NCBI RefSeq assembly: GCF_910592395.1
Contig: NC_088319.1
Location: 4,960,001 to 5,024,000 of the forward strand
Length of the DNA stretch: 64,000 nt
Direction: 5' to 3'
From: Lineus longissimus
Taxonomy: Eukaryota; Nemertea; Pilidiophora; Heteronemertea; Lineidae
Shown: positions 40,712 through 54,284 of the stretch, piece by piece
How the letters are laid out: every line of letters starts with the position of its first letter
How positions within the stretch are numbered: position 1 is the first letter of the stretch
Position numbers and translations under genes: made by a program
Notes under the pieces: generated by a model
What the model was told of the DNA's origin: nothing
The model's input: only the letters and a program-made list of their open reading frames with translations
The model's database searches: none

Positions 40712-43250
40712 CATGACGCGCACGATCGATTGAACGGAACGCCGTTTTTATATGACCTACTTTAGAGGATGGACGCCTTCGGCTGATATTGAAACTGTGG
40801 CGTGAAACCTCATCTGATGAATTGAATATGGTCAGCGCAATATTGAAGCAAAACAGACGAGGGAAAGCCGCTTGTAATAAGGCGGCTGTTATGCTGAATA
40901 TAAAATCGTGTTGTTATCATTTTTTACTCTGCAACTCATCAGACTACTAGACATTTTATGGCATGAATTGAATGAATATAAAAGAGCTATTTTCAATTCT
41001 ATGAAATATATCTGCCTGAATGATGAGAATTCATGTCATCGGTAAGTGCTATCGGATGCATGGGTACTGTGTGTTTAGAAACGCATTTACACTTTTATTT
41101 CTGGTACAGGTTGGCACAAGAATAACATCCCGATGTAATGGTTATGTTTGATGTCCGAAAATGGATTGGCCTACTGCAATAATATCTTTCATGCGAGGAT
41201 TTATGTCCGTCATACACAACAAATTAAAGAATGAAAAGATATAAAATCATTCAAAATGTGAGACACCAGCGAGAAAACTCAAAACTGACCATAGTTCCGC
41301 ACAGAAATATTGCCACAAGCACTACGTCGGCCATTAAAATCGGTCATTCAGGGATACACGTCTTCACCACCCGGAGAATCGAAATCCAGAACTCCAAGCA
41401 TAACGCGGTTCCGAACTCCCAAATGTCTCGGCTAGAAACCTGCTCCCCTGTTTGAAATAACCAACTCGGTTCATTATTTTACCTGGGCATTCGGATCTAG
41501 GACTCTTTGGAAACACAATGGTCGAGGTGTCACATTAAAACCTCCATTTTGTAGGCGGAATTAAATTTAAAACGACTTTTGATTTGGTTGCTTATTTTAT
41601 GGTTTGCAATCATACAGTGCAGTTTGCCCTAAACGTCAATTTTTATAATCTGCTCCCATCAGCTAAAACAGTAGGCAAGACACACGAGGCTTGCAGAGAA
41701 TGCTGAACTTAAACGAATGCTCAAAATGCAAGCGTATTGTTTTATAATTTTTACAATATCATGTTTTCAGAAGTCATCAGAAAGTGATATTTCTCTACGA
41801 TAAAGATGTCATCAGAAAAGATGTCAAAATCTTGTCTTCAAAAGAGTTAGATAATTAGCTACGCTCCGTACCCTGTCAATCGTGGCAAATTTAGTAAAGG
41901 GTTCCCAAACCAATTTGAAAAAAGGATGTTTTGACAAAAAAGGCAGAGTCCTGAGGAAGCTTTCGAAGGCACTTTCAAGGCATGTGGTTTCAATACCAGT
42001 AGGTAGCGCTACACTTGATACCACCCAGATCCTACAAACTGTCAGAAACCAGGCAAAACGTTTTGAGAGTTTGGCCAAGACGCTACGTATCACTGCTATA
42101 TGAACGTAGAGGTACACCAGTTTGTAATCTAAACTCCTCCTCAGTCAATGGTTTAGATTGGATGACAACAAAAACTTTTCAGGAGATTGATACAGGGTGT
42201 GTCTTGGCGGGCATTGATTTCGGAATTCTGGAATGATTATGGAGAAATATATGTTTGATAGTTTTGTATTTTGAGGGAATTCCCTTGCGATAGGGCTGCA
42301 TTTCATAAGTCAGAAGTGAGGAAAATTTACCGAAATCTACAGGAAAAGTATGAATACATTGTTCAATACTTATCCTGAATTTGTCATTCTATTTTAAGTT
42401 TATTTAGGGGCCTTTGCTCCCTTCTATATTATGAAACATGACATTGGCCCAAAAATCAGCCAACCTTCAATTCTAATGCATGTACTGGTGTGACTCACCA
42501 TAGTCTCTACATGTAGGTACTCCAGGTATAGAATACACAATAGGTCATATGCATTGAACAGTATACAGGCCATGATAAGGGATTAGTAATTAGCATATTT
42601 TATTTTAGTCCAGAATCTATTTAGGTTGGGGCACCCCTCGGGGCCCGCAAGAGGGATAATTCTACAGAGAGGCCCGATAGGAATTAACCACACATATTCT
42701 ACTATGAGCTTTCGATCTTTGTGCATGGTGCTCTTTAATCTAGCACCAACAATAGGGAAGCCCACTCTGCAGCTGCACCGGAATGATTAGGATTGTTGGT
42801 CTCACGAGGCTAAAAGGTCAAATTATGGGGCTCAGATAATGGGCCTTGAGTTGGTGCTCGACGTCGATATGCCAATGTTGAACTTTAGACAGCAAAAGGC
42901 ACCAAATACAGTTCATTTTGTGTTAAACTATCTTTTCAATTAATCAATGACACTGAATTAGAATTTCAATGCAGTTCAATTATTTTTCCCATGCAATTCA
43001 AGGTATGGTCTACCCCATTTTCACCCTCCTCGAAAGTCCAGAGTCAGTCGTATCTTCCTCCTCTTGCACACGTTACTGTCGGTCGAGTGTTGACCTGGGG
43101 TTAGGCTGATTTCAACTTACCTTCTCCCAAGATAATTTGCTTTAGTCAGAAGGAAAATAGTTCTGGCGATCCGTCATGATTGTTGTTATTTGTTGTCCTA
43201 CCTGACTGAAGCTGCATAATAAAAACAAATTGATTGGAAGGAATGGGACT
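40712..43250. other. Repeats, no gene recognised
   Basis: 41318-42110 is the second diverged copy of the 34395-34960 repeat. 40735-40900 (GAACGCCGTTTTTAT...GAGGGAAAGCCGCTT) resembles 43258-43420, another dispersed repeat. No coding region with support. Confidence 0.5.
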
Positions 43251-43344
43251 GCTGAGTTAAAGGAACGCCGTTTTTATAGGATTTACTTTATGGGTAGGTG
43301 TTTTCGACCAGCTTCTTAACACTGTATGACCATATCTGATGAAT

Positions 43345-43670
43345 TCAGATAGTCACCGCAATATCGATTGAGTGTTTAAAGACACAAAAAAGATGAGGGA
43401 AAGCCGCTTCAATCAAGGCCAAGAGACTTTTTCCCTGATATAAAAAAGCACACGTGCAGTTAAGCCATTGTTGTCGATGAAACCGGACTACATTATTAAT
43501 AATCAAAGGCTGATGGTCAGCGCAATATCGATACAAAAACACGAGGGAAAGAGGCTTCAATCAAGGCCAAGTGCCTTTTTCCCTTGAGATAAAAAAGCAC
43601 ATGAGGGAATCCATTGAGCCATTGTTGTCGATGAAACCGGACTACATTATTCATAATTAAAGGTCGATGC
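43345..43670. repeat. Tandem duplication of ~160 bp
   Basis: Two consecutive units share CGCAATATCGAT, GAGGGAAAG.GCTTCAATCA and GAAACCGGACTACATTATT, with about 15% differences. It belongs to the dispersed repeat also seen at 40735-40900. Confidence 0.78.
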
Positions 43671-44895
43671 TATTTTGTTTATAAAGTGCAGAATATGATA
43701 GTTTGATCCCATATGAAGAGTCATGCTAAGACCAATCACGAATTCAGTTAACGCGTCTTACGTTAACGCGTCTCACGTTAACACCAGCGTTGGTAACATA
43801 ACTTGTTTTTAGGCTTTCTGGATGGCGTTTCTGTGTCGCTTAGAATGCTCACTGGGATAACAGTTATGAGAAGCGCAGCTCTATTCTACTTACTGTTTAA
43901 ATTTGTAAAACTTACATTATGCATAAGCATAAACATCTTAAGTTATACGGTTTCGTTGAGAAAGTGGAGATACTAGTACATGTATTTTATGAGAAATTAG
44001 AAACAAAAAGTGAACCAATATTACATAAAATACGCAGTAATCTACAGGTGTTGGAATAAAGTCGTAGTAAAACATGTCTTGTGATAAAAATTTCAATGAA
44101 TAATATGAATACTCATTATGACAAACCTTATAAAATAATAAATTCAATGCTCTCATTATCCACTTCCCATACCGGAAAGAAGAGTCACATCAGGTAGGTT
44201 TTTGTCCGGCGATAGCAGTGGTTGTTCATACCGCTGTCCAAATTCTTTAAGGCTTTTTGCGTGTGGTGTGAAGTATCAACCTTGATATTGGCTCTGTGGC
44301 GACACCGATGTTTTGATAGGGATGAGGTGGGAACCAGCTATCGATTAGGGGAGGCATCTCTTTAGCTTTGGGTATTTGATTTGGACTTGTAATGTCATAA
44401 TGTGGATGTCTCTTTGTCACGATTCTTGTGTTACATGACACTTGTCTACAGGATGGCCTAGAATTATTTTCCCTCACACATGGACACACAATAGAATTAT
44501 ATTGTCCAAAGGAAAATAATTCTGGGCCACCCTGTAGAACTCACTCTGGCTTCAAAACATGGCACGATATGACATGTGTGCAATGAGGGTGAAAAGTGAC
44601 CAAGTGAATCGTATTATGTAGCCCGCTATCTGGAAATGGCTGTCAATGATCATCTTGAAGTGACAAACATAAATTTGATTTGATTCCACCTTTTTATACA
44701 AAATTCAAAGTATTTAAAAAGTGAAATGTTCGAGCCCGAATTTTCCTGGATATCCGTTGCTTTTAGTATCATCCACGGGAGAATGATCGTCATGAGCAAA
44801 ATATTTCCTTTTATGACACTGTAGTGACGAGGCTTGGCTAACCGACTTGTTCTTATTTGTTTCAGTTGCATTATCTGTCGCAGAAAACACTCAAG
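43671..44895. other. Non-coding upstream of the secreted-peptide gene
   Basis: No gene recognised. A TTTGTTTCAG acceptor just before the start codon suggests an untranslated 5' exon somewhere in or before this stretch. Confidence 0.4.
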
Positions 44896-47290
44896 ATGAA
44901 GGTGAGACTTTATTTTCTCTGCCCCCCCCCCCCTCCATTTTTCATCGACCTTTTCGCACTGGCAAATTCTTTCTCTACCTATATGCCTTCCTCCCCTGTG
45001 TTTTCCATTTCAACTGTGCATTATTGGCTTCGTTCTTACTCCTTCAACTCTTCGTCTTCCTCTTCTACAGCGTCCACTGTGTACTTGGAGGGGTTATTTC
45101 CCGGAGATTACTCCACCAATGCTAAAGAGCGTTTGTTAATGCCACTACGATTACGCACCAATTTCGGCTACTGGTCGTCATCTACGTTTTCACACATTTT
45201 TTTCTGACACTCGTTTTTTATATTACCGTAATGGTTTGCTGTTTCCCCATCGGTTCCACTTGTAACTTGGAGAGGTTCCTTCAAAGCGAGATAAGGCTCA
45301 ATGCATAGTAATGTAATCAAATATATCAAATTTTCAATGAAAAAATTCCCTAAAGCAGTTGTTAGCAGAGTTAAATACCTATCAGGTTTTGTAGAAAGCT
45401 CATGCCTTGTACGTTTAATTCCAAGTTTTTGTTGTTCGTCAGATTGGGTTGTGATAGGTCATTTCGTATCTTCTGAAACATAGCCGCTGTGCACTCTTAG
45501 AATGAATTAGTAAAAGCAACTATTCTACTTGTATAGTGATTTTTTTCCTACTTTGATAATTCCTATTGTACCGACTATGAAATTAGTTGTTTTTATCAAA
45601 ATAGTTATTCTGAACCATTTTAATAGTTATTTTTGCTACATTTTAGCTATTAACAAAATAATGGTCAGTTTCGTTTCTTATTTTACTAATTTCACAGTTG
45701 GTGTAAAAAGAACTACCAGATGAGACGTTTTTACAAACAAATTTTAAGAGTGTGGCAGCTTTCCTAAATTTACCACTTGCTCATTGGACGATTAGTCCCA
45801 TTTTAAAACTTAATTCGGTGATAAGGGGATTAGATATCACTCGAATAGCAGCATCTTCCCCTCTTAAACATGACGACAGCGCCAGCCATCCCGACTTCAG
45901 TTTTAGCAAAGTAACTGACAAATACTTCGACGTTTGATCCAAATAGTTTGTGCTCATTATAGAGGTAATTAGAAAAAGTTCTTTTCAGCCGCTAACGGCA
46001 ACCATCTTGAAAATTGTTTTCGCATGCTATCTTTCTGTTCGCTGTGGAACTGATGTTCTCACACCACAATCACATATCTTGTTTCAAACATAACTGTTAG
46101 CAGAGTTAAATACCTATCAGGTTTTGTAGAAAGCTCTTGCCTTGTACGTTTAATTCCAAGTTTTTGTTGTTCGTCAGATTGGGTTGTGATAGGTCATTTC
46201 GTATCTTCTGAAACATAGCCGCTGTGCACTCTTAGAATGAATTAGTAAAAGCAACTATTCTACTTGTATAGTGATTTTTTTCCTACTTTGATAGTTCCTA
46301 TTGTACCGACTATGAAATTAGTTGTTTTTATCAAAATAGTTATTCTGAACCATTTTAATAGTTATTTTTGCTACATTTTAGCTATTAACAAAATAATGGT
46401 CAGTTTCGTTTCTAATTTTACTAATTTCACAGTTGGTGTAAAAAGAACTACCAGATGAGACGTTTTTACAAACAAATTTTAAGAGTGTGGCAGCTTTCCT
46501 AAATTTACCACTTGCTCATTGGACGATTAGTCCCATTTTAAAACTTAATTCGGTGATAAGGGGATTAGATATCACTCGAATAGCAGCATCTTCCCCTCTT
46601 AAACATGACGACAGCGCCAGCCATCCCGACTTCAGTTTTAGCAAAGTAACTGACAAATACTTCGACGTTTGATCCAAATAGTTTGTGCTCATTATAGAGG
46701 TAATTAGAAAAAGTTCTTTTCAGCCGCTAACGGCAACCATCTTGAAAATTGTTTTCGCATGCTATCTTTCTGTTCGCTGTGGAACTGATGTTCTCACACC
46801 ACAATCACATATCTTGTTTCAAACATAACTGGCTGCCAATTTAAAAAGGGACTGAACAACGTAATTGATTAGGGTTCCGGTCCTGCACAAATATGATGGT
46901 ATTCTTCCTGGGGTAATGACGTAATGCTGACGAACATCTGCAATAGTAGAAATTTGAAGACGGTGGTAGTGAATGGTTGGAAAAAATTGTGATACAGGTA
47001 ATTTTAAGAAACGGCACTCTCATGTGATCCAGATAATCATGTCCGTGACCTTTTGATTGTTACAGATTGCCTGTTTCGTGATTGCTCTCGTGCTGGTGAT
47101 TAGCTTCACAGATGCCCTGTGGGTTTCAGGTCCTGGCAATAGAAACGACTGCGAAATTAAATGTGACAAAACCTACGCCAACTGCATTAAGTGCCAGTAC
47201 AAAAGCCCGCCAGCGGACCCAAAGAAGTTCAGAAGACAGTGCGTCGGAACGTGTAACGTACACAACAGCAACTGCAGGAAGAAATGCTAG
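44896..47290 (+). CDS. Small secreted cysteine-rich peptide, two coding exons
   Basis: Exon one contributes only Met-Lys (44896-44901, then GTGAGA); exon two is 47066-47290, entered in phase 0 after TTGATTGTTACAG. A hydrophobic signal peptide ending near SFTDA precedes a mature peptide of about 57 residues with eight cysteines. The spacing is C-x3-C-x6-C-x2-C-x15-C-x3-C-x6-C-x3-C, i.e. two near-symmetric halves. Basic residues dominate (KKFRRQ, RKKC-end). AATAAA lies at 47335-47340. Secretion is well supported; the role (host-defence, toxin-like or signalling) is unknown and no family is recognised. The exon-one choice rests on position, phase and the good start context AAGATGAAG. Confidence 0.72.
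45361..46829. repeat. Tandem duplication, 735 bp x 2, within an intron
   Basis: 45361-46095 is repeated at 46096-46829 with only a few base changes, both copies ending TTGTTTCAAACATAACTG. It lies in the intron of the secreted-peptide gene. The encoded frames are alike but show no domain. Confidence 0.93.
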
Positions 47291-48825
47291 AAGTTGACCC
47301 ACACTGTTCTTTCCCTGTAACAGGTTAAGCATGAAATAAATATTGTGTAATGGAAATGCTTTATTTCTCCGTCTTCTTTTCTGATGAGCAAAAAGGGATT
47401 AATGGCCCGTTGGTCAATACTGTTTGACCTACATCCCTTTAACGTAGATAGTTGCGACATAGCGCTCAAAGGATAAACACGGCATGGCATTTATTACCAA
47501 GCTGTCGTCTGTCTAGCCGCCTCACAGAAGTATGTGGTAGTTTCCAGCACTATTCTTAAAGCTGTCATGCATGCATAAAATCCAAGGCGGCCAAGATAGA
47601 AACCAGAAACGCCCGACCGCCAAATGAAACTAAAATTATTGTGGCCAGGCCAGACCTCTATTACACTCTGTGTACATTACGTGTACATTAATGGAATGGT
47701 AAAAAAGGACCCCTGGGGCAAATCGATCCTCACCAAAATTAATATGTGTTTAGAAGAACCCTTCACCAATATCATAATAAAATTTTACAACATTCCAATA
47801 CCAAATGCCTGAGAAAAAATGTCTACTGTACAGCCTATTCGCTAAATTGGCACTCGTGTATTGGTATGGCCCTCTCAAAATGAGAGTTCGAAACTGACCA
47901 GTGAGACCGCATTTTTTAACATATATTGTCCAAAAACATATTTCTGTGATGGCATGATTCTGTAGATTAAAATCAGCCACAGATTGAGAATTAATTCCAT
48001 CCCAGCCATGTATTTACCACAACATGACATTTTAATAAGCTCTATGTGACTGAGCCACACTTCTGCTCGTGGATGAATAGCCTACATGTCTCTGCCCGCC
48101 AGGCTGATCTGATGAACCAGTGTATTTCTTCAAGTAGAGTCGTGTGACAAACTGTTTGTGACTAGAATGGTTTGATATATCACAACTCAAGTATATCCAT
48201 CAATGCGTGGCCATATCAATTGACTGTGACTCGTCTGTGTCTGGTAAAACACGGATTGATGCATTATCCAAAGCAGGCATAATGTTGAAGCATCTTCTCT
48301 CGCCGATATTAACCTAGGCGTGCGATCTTGTTCAACTAATGACTAACTCTTCAAAAACATTGAAACAAAACAAAATTTCAGCACATACTTTTTTATTCAA
48401 ATCTCAATTGAACGATTACAGAATTAAGCATACCAGTACAAAATGACACATTGTATTATTAATACATCTACAAATGAAACGGCCATCGGCCATTGTGCTC
48501 ACCGTTCTGGTTAATATTATAAAGATATAAATTAATGTTCATGTCCACAATCATGCCATATGAATTACTAAGAACGCCTAATTCCAGGTTTTATCACAGC
48601 AAACAGCTCATCAAGCTAGACAAAATGGCCGAATGTGGGGTTGGTCCAAAACCTGGCACTGGCACTGGCACAGGCATTGAGATTTTTTTCATTCTAAAGA
48701 AAGCAAATACAGAACAAATACCAGTACCATGTTTCAATGATATTTTTTTCAAAGAGAATCTGGTGGTTAGCACTCAGTTGAATCTATTCAAAGTGTGAAC
48801 AAAACAGAGCATAGTGAAGTGAGGG
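47291..48825. other. No gene recognised
   Basis: Apart from the AATAAA of the preceding gene (47335-47340), only short frames. Confidence 0.45.
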
Positions 48826-49620
48826 TCGATTTATTTTATTTTATTTATTTATTTAATCGTACATAAGAGTACATTCAACAGAGTGCAGTGCTGTATTGTG
48901 CAGTGAGAAAAATAAATAGATGGAACAACATTTTAAAACAAGTTAGAAACAGGCAGCGAATGCCACAACTAATTACCAGTGATACTCAATTGAACTTGTT
49001 TATACAGATATTATATTGGCCATCAACAAATTATTCAGTCTCAGGTGTCTGTAGAATTTAGTTTACACATAAATCATTTAATATAGTATTAATCTCATCA
49101 AGATTAAAGAAATTGCGGTCTCTATTGTCTCTCAAACTTATCATATCTCTGATGACATTTGCCTTGTCTCTTAGAATGACTGTTGCATCATTTAAAAACA
49201 CAGTTTTATTTATAGAAATCTGTGTAACATCATATTTTGTAACATCCGCTTTTGCACACACGGTATTGATGTTGTTAGCGACCTGTGAATTACTACGCTT
49301 AAGGGCCAACTGACCGGCGATTCTTAGCAATGGGTTAGTGCTACTTGCTATCCCACCGATGAATTTTAAGAAGCGCGTATGGAGTTGCAGTTCTGGGGGT
49401 AGGTCTTCACAGATGAGTGGGAGCAGATTAGAGTGTGTCAATTAGGACACATTATATAATTTCCTGACACATTTCGTCCAGGCGACGCAGAATAGATCAA
49501 GTTTTCTGGGGGTAAAATTCCAGAGTACGCATCCATATAGTGCCATTGCGAAGGATTTGAATAACTTGTATTTTGTTACTGAGTGGCAATGTCCAAATAC
49601 ATGACTATTGCACTGGCAAA
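48826..49620 (-). pseudogene. 5'-truncated CR1/L2-like LINE, 3' end of ORF2
   Basis: The minus-strand reading from about 49600 gives TKYKLFKSFAMALYGCVLW, then VAWTKCVRKL and, after an in-frame stop, THSNLLPLICEDLPPELQLH. This is the conserved C-terminal region following reverse transcriptase in CR1/L2-clade LINEs. It ends at 49058, and the element terminates in an A/T-rich simple repeat (AAATAAATAAATAAAATAAA on the minus strand, 48832-48855). Confidence 0.82.
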
Positions 49621-50099
49621 GGGCACTGGCACTGCTGGCACTTTGTTTTTGGGCTGATTTTTAATGGCATCAGTTTTTACTGATTCTTTTAATCACCTAT
49701 GCCCATACCTAATAGGCCTTAGACAGTAACTAAATTAAATGTCTAGCCAACATAGGCCAACTGGTCATACATTATAAACAAGTCAACCGACACGTTCACA
49801 TTTTGCCAAGTTGAGAATCAGGCCAAGTTAAGAATCAGGCCGGTGTAATGTTTTTGAGTGTTTCTGTTTTTGAGTGTTTCCCCTCATTGTTTGGGAACGC
49901 TCAAACATAGATTGACAAGTTTTTCTGTGTATCCCCTCTATTGAAAAGTCGTGGTCTCTCTAGCTGCCTATTGTTTGGAAACACTGACACATGGGAAACA
50001 ACCACAGATGTTACACCGGACTTAAATTCAGTGTTAGAGGTCTAGAGGCTAGGGCATCATGTGTAGGCCTACCGGTACTGAATAACAAGAAAAAAGCTT

Positions 50100-50640
50100 A
50101 AGCTATAAAGAAAGGTGCCATGGTTACACCCTAAGGCTAAACAGCAAATTTACACCATTTCACCTCTGTGACCTTGAAAAGTACGAGACATCGACCTACT
50201 TTTTTGTGAACTTGTAGAGCTGCCTAACAGGTGTCAACATACCAAATTTAAAGACTATAGGATGAATAATGACAAAACGTGCCACTATCAGAGAAATTTT
50301 ATAGTTTGACCTCTGTGACCTTAAAATGTAGATCTAATTTAAAACCCGTACGATATGTGATGTATCCTTGCTAGGGGTACCCACCATAAAAGTTTCAGCA
50401 AAAACAAATCAGTAATAAGGGAGATATTGCACTTTTTAAGTTTTTGGTTTTAGCCCCCTGGTGGCCAAGTCAAGAATTAGACCGGAGCGAAATTCAGTGT
50501 CGGGGTACATATGACCTTGAGAATGATGTATATAAAGTTTCAGGTACATAGCACAGGCGGTTCAGAAACGTGCCACAGGATACGACGGACGACGACGACG
50601 ACGGACACAGCGCTATTGTATAGACTCCCCTACGGTGAGC
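50100..50640. repeat. Dispersed repeat (TTTGACCTCTGTGACCTT family) ending in GAC microsatellite
   Basis: Shares GACCTCTGTGACCTTGAAAA, GCCCCCTGGTGGCCAA and AGAAACGTGCCA blocks with 54400-55590 and ends in ACGGACGACGACGACGACGG. No coding content. Confidence 0.78.
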
Positions 50641-51028
50641 CAAAAATAGCACCAAGGGATTCGGCGGGGGGGGAGACGGGATCACACATATGAATTTATA
50701 TGAACTTGATCTGTTGAAAATTGTCTGTACTATTTACGCCATTTTACCTATATCAGCTTCGAAATTGGTAAAATCAAAAAAATGTATTATATATTATGAC
50801 ACCCCATTCTGCTGTTGTTAAACGTTATACACTAGTAAAATGTTAGCATTGTTAACGCTGATCTGCGCGTCTATTAGACATCTAGTATACGGCCGCGCTA
50901 ACATTTTAGCCTTGATCATCGAATGTTTTGTTGGTGCGATACCTTACTGAGACCGCACCCTTTTGTCGAATCGCGAAGTTAGTACGATAACTTATTCTCG
51001 TCGTTCAACCATCTCTATTTGTTTATAA

Positions 51029-51284
51029 GGGTAGTTGTAAAACAAGAAACACAGAAACGAAACGGAAACACAGAAACACAGAAACGAAACGCAGAAACCA
51101 GTCTTGTGGCGAATTCTGGTCTGCAGACTCCATCTTGTTGCCATGGTTGTGGCCGCGAACGCGGGTGTAACTAAAACTGGTATTCAGTCGGAATGGAAGG
51201 AGGAATGCTCATTTCCCAATACCCCTTTTAGCCTGATCAACGTGTGCGCAGATTGGCAGCATCCGGCCTTGATCGTGCCCCTGA
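51029..51284. mobile_element. Truncated copy of the GAAACACA foldback element
   Basis: Begins GGGTAGTTGTAAAACAAGAA like the element at 28017-29187. It continues with the same interior in reverse (CTGGTATTCAGTCGGAATGG) as far as CGTGCCCCTGACCA. It has a 14-bp interruption (GGCAGCATCCGGCC) and no far end. Confidence 0.85.
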
Positions 51285-51662
51285 CCAAAAACGGCCCCAA
51301 GTCGAAACGGCCCCACTTTATTTTCATGAGATCACTCCTGACAGTCTTATTTGCAGTTTCTCTTCAATATAATCATCTTGGTTAGTTAAAATTTAGTAAA
51401 ATTGGTTGAATTCAGGAATTTTTAAAGAATAATTGACTCATTTAAGCAAGTTTGGAGACTTTAAAAAAATCCACTTGACAACTGAACATTCTTCATTTTG
51501 ACCCTGATTAATGCATCTAAAACACTAAAGGCATAACACCTGATTGATCAGTTAAACTCGTATTTCAATTTCAAACTTTAAATCAAGTAAAAAATCCAAA
51601 TCAAAAGCAATGATGTCTCACTATGTAAACCAGGGGCCGTTTTTATTAGGGGCCGTTTTGAC
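51285..51662. mobile_element. MITE with AAACGGCCCC inverted ends
   Basis: AAAAACGGCCCCAAGTCGAA with a second AACGGCCCC at the left is mirrored by GGGGCCGTTTTTATTAGGGG and GGGGCCGTTTTGAC at the right. It joins the truncated foldback copy directly, so its insertion or a deletion removed the rest of that element. Confidence 0.72.
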
Positions 51663-53880
51663 TGGACACCATCGACATATCGTGGTGCAAGCACATGGAG
51701 CATCCCCAACATGTCCGAGGAGGGGTTTTCATTCTCGCCGGAGAAATCTCCCAATTTCTACCGGAATTTCTATTTGCAGAATAGAGGAACTAATAGGTAA
51801 ATCTGACGTGAAAATTGTCAACAAGTGATATTGTGTCTTGATTCTCCTACATGCTCTTTTTTAGCTATAGGCCTACAAGTAATAAGTTCAACACTGGCAC
51901 TGCAGCAGCTGCACGCTGTGCAGCACAGCGTGTTGCTACATGCAAGGTTAGGCCCTGGTCTATGCATTGCAGCATACTCGGTGTCAGGTTGGGTACTGTG
52001 TGTAAATCAGTGGTGAGTATGTGTATTAGTCGAGCATAGAAACGAGGTTGGAAAGAGATTTGTATCCTGATTTTAAGCAAAGTGTGAGGTTATCAAAATA
52101 TGTTAATGATGCTTGTATATATATTTGCAAATAAAGAAGTAGTGGTAGCAATTTGTAGTATTGTTTTGCGTTTGATTTCGAGAAAGAATCGTGACTTCAA
52201 CACCCACCTTCAAGAGACAAGACCACAATTGATTTTTTAAGCCTTTTAGCAGTTAAATTGTCAATGTTTGACCGCGACGCATCAAAGAATGCGTCAACTA
52301 GTGAAACTGAAATTCGGATATGATATACGGGTTAGTCTTGCGAGTAACTGGTGCGATTTAAATTGGTGATTGACCACGGAAATTTTTTTTTAATCGACAA
52401 ATTAGACAGACTTTGATATTTCCACTGTTTTCAGCCAACTGGCAGAAAAAACTCAAAACACGCCCCCTATTACCCAATTAGCAAAATTCGAAATTAATTT
52501 TTTCATCAAATAATTTCTTTATATCTGTAGACTTGCCACAGCAAATATTTTTTCAATACCTCTCCAAATATGTACTTGAGAGTAAAAAACATGCACTCGT
52601 CTAATAGATAGGCCTCGACCCTCCAACCTATGAATATTGATTAGTGGTCTTGTCTCTCAACACGGGGCTATATCGGGCGCCGCCATTGCCGTAAGTGTAT
52701 TTTGCAATCAATCTCCAAAAGCAGAGTAATGTAGGTCGACACTACTGTTACTGTCACTGCTCCGCAATCGCTTTCATTTAAAAATATTCAGCCCAGGTTC
52801 GTTCCATTTGAGACTTGTCTCTTACTTTCTTTTGACGTTGAAATTTATATTTTTCCCGAGATTATACTAGATTATACTTCATGACGACGAAGTATGCCGG
52901 AAAGCGGAACTTGCCGCAAAGCACATGCGTTCCATTGTTTTCCTGTCATTCTGAGTGCGAGTAGGCCTACCTGTTCAAACATCGCAAAAATACGGTAAAT
53001 AGCCAAAATTGATTTCTTAGATTTAGTTGTGGTGTTCTTGTGATCATCTAGAATGCATGTGTACGAGTCATTGTCTGTGTTTTTGCTTCGCGAACGCAAT
53101 AATTGCGTCGGAAGTGCGATATCCGAATTGACAATTTGTGCATGTTTCGGCCGGTCGCCATCGATCGATTCCGGTCGGTCATCTTACTGTGGTCATCAAT
53201 TATCTCTGAAATTTACCTCCAACAACACAAAAACGACATGCTATTTGCATTCTAAACCATTCTTGAATGTTCTACGATCCCTCCATTGCATTTGAGGCTC
53301 ATATTTGTGTTATGACATCACTGATCTTTTCATCCGATCTCGACACAGAATATTGGGTAGATGAATTACGTGAAGCGAAAACCGATTCAGCCATCTCTAC
53401 AAAATCGTCCATCATCGACTTCCTACATCGCTCAATCGTATATTTAACCACATTTTGTTAATCTTTAAAACGGAATGTGTTTCATCCATCCCATAAATTT
53501 CCTGTCTAACGGTTCATATACTACAAAACGAGACTTGTTTTGTAATCTATTTTATTCCATTTTTTGCAGAGACCGCGCTCGCATACGAGACCGTGTTCTT
53601 TTCATGTACATATCTGATCAACCATCATCACCCCATATTTCTTATAAAGGTTAGTACATTACGATACTTATCTCTGAAAGGTAAATCAGACTTGGTACAT
53701 ACATTCAAATATGAGAAGACTGTCCATGCATCAATCCATGCCGCTTTCGCAAAGCACACAAATAACAGTTATTTTGTTTTTGATTGTACACAATGACATT
53801 GCCAACCGTCCATACACCGACATCTTGAATGGCAGCATGAAGCACTGCTATAAAATGAATGATGACCACGACTGACGGAT
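51663..53880. other. No gene recognised
   Basis: Only short frames. Contains a GC-rich imperfect palindrome around GCAGCTGCACGCTGTGCAGC (51906 on). Confidence 0.4.
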
Positions 53881-53894
53881 ACGGCGGCGGCGAC

Positions 53895-54139
53895 GATGAT
53901 GATGATGATGATGATGATGACAAACTTTTTCCTGCAAAATCATATTTACACTTATTCTCCTTCCAGGTTCATCCAGTATCGGTAATAGTCGATTCAACCA
54001 CATGGTACACGTACACCATCCCTCCTCTTCATCAACTAAGGTTAGTAACTTTGACAACCAATCAATATCATGACATCTCATCTCTCTCATACACCTGATG
54101 AACTCGTGTGAGATATCACACTGAACCAGTGTCCTGTTC

Positions 54140-54170
<31 letters not shown>
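53895..54170. repeat. GAT and CCT trinucleotide microsatellites
   Basis: (GAT)n at about 53895-53920 and (CCT)n at about 54138-54170. Poly-Asp, poly-Ser and poly-Arg frames over them are spurious. Confidence 0.9.
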
Positions 54171-54171
<1 letters not shown>

Positions 54172-54284
54172 TTCTATTGTTACATCCATCCTTTAAAGGG
54201 GATATTACCGTAGCAAACACCTTAAATTCAATGACATTAAACTTCACATTATCAAACGCTTGTAAAATCAATGAAATGGCCAGG

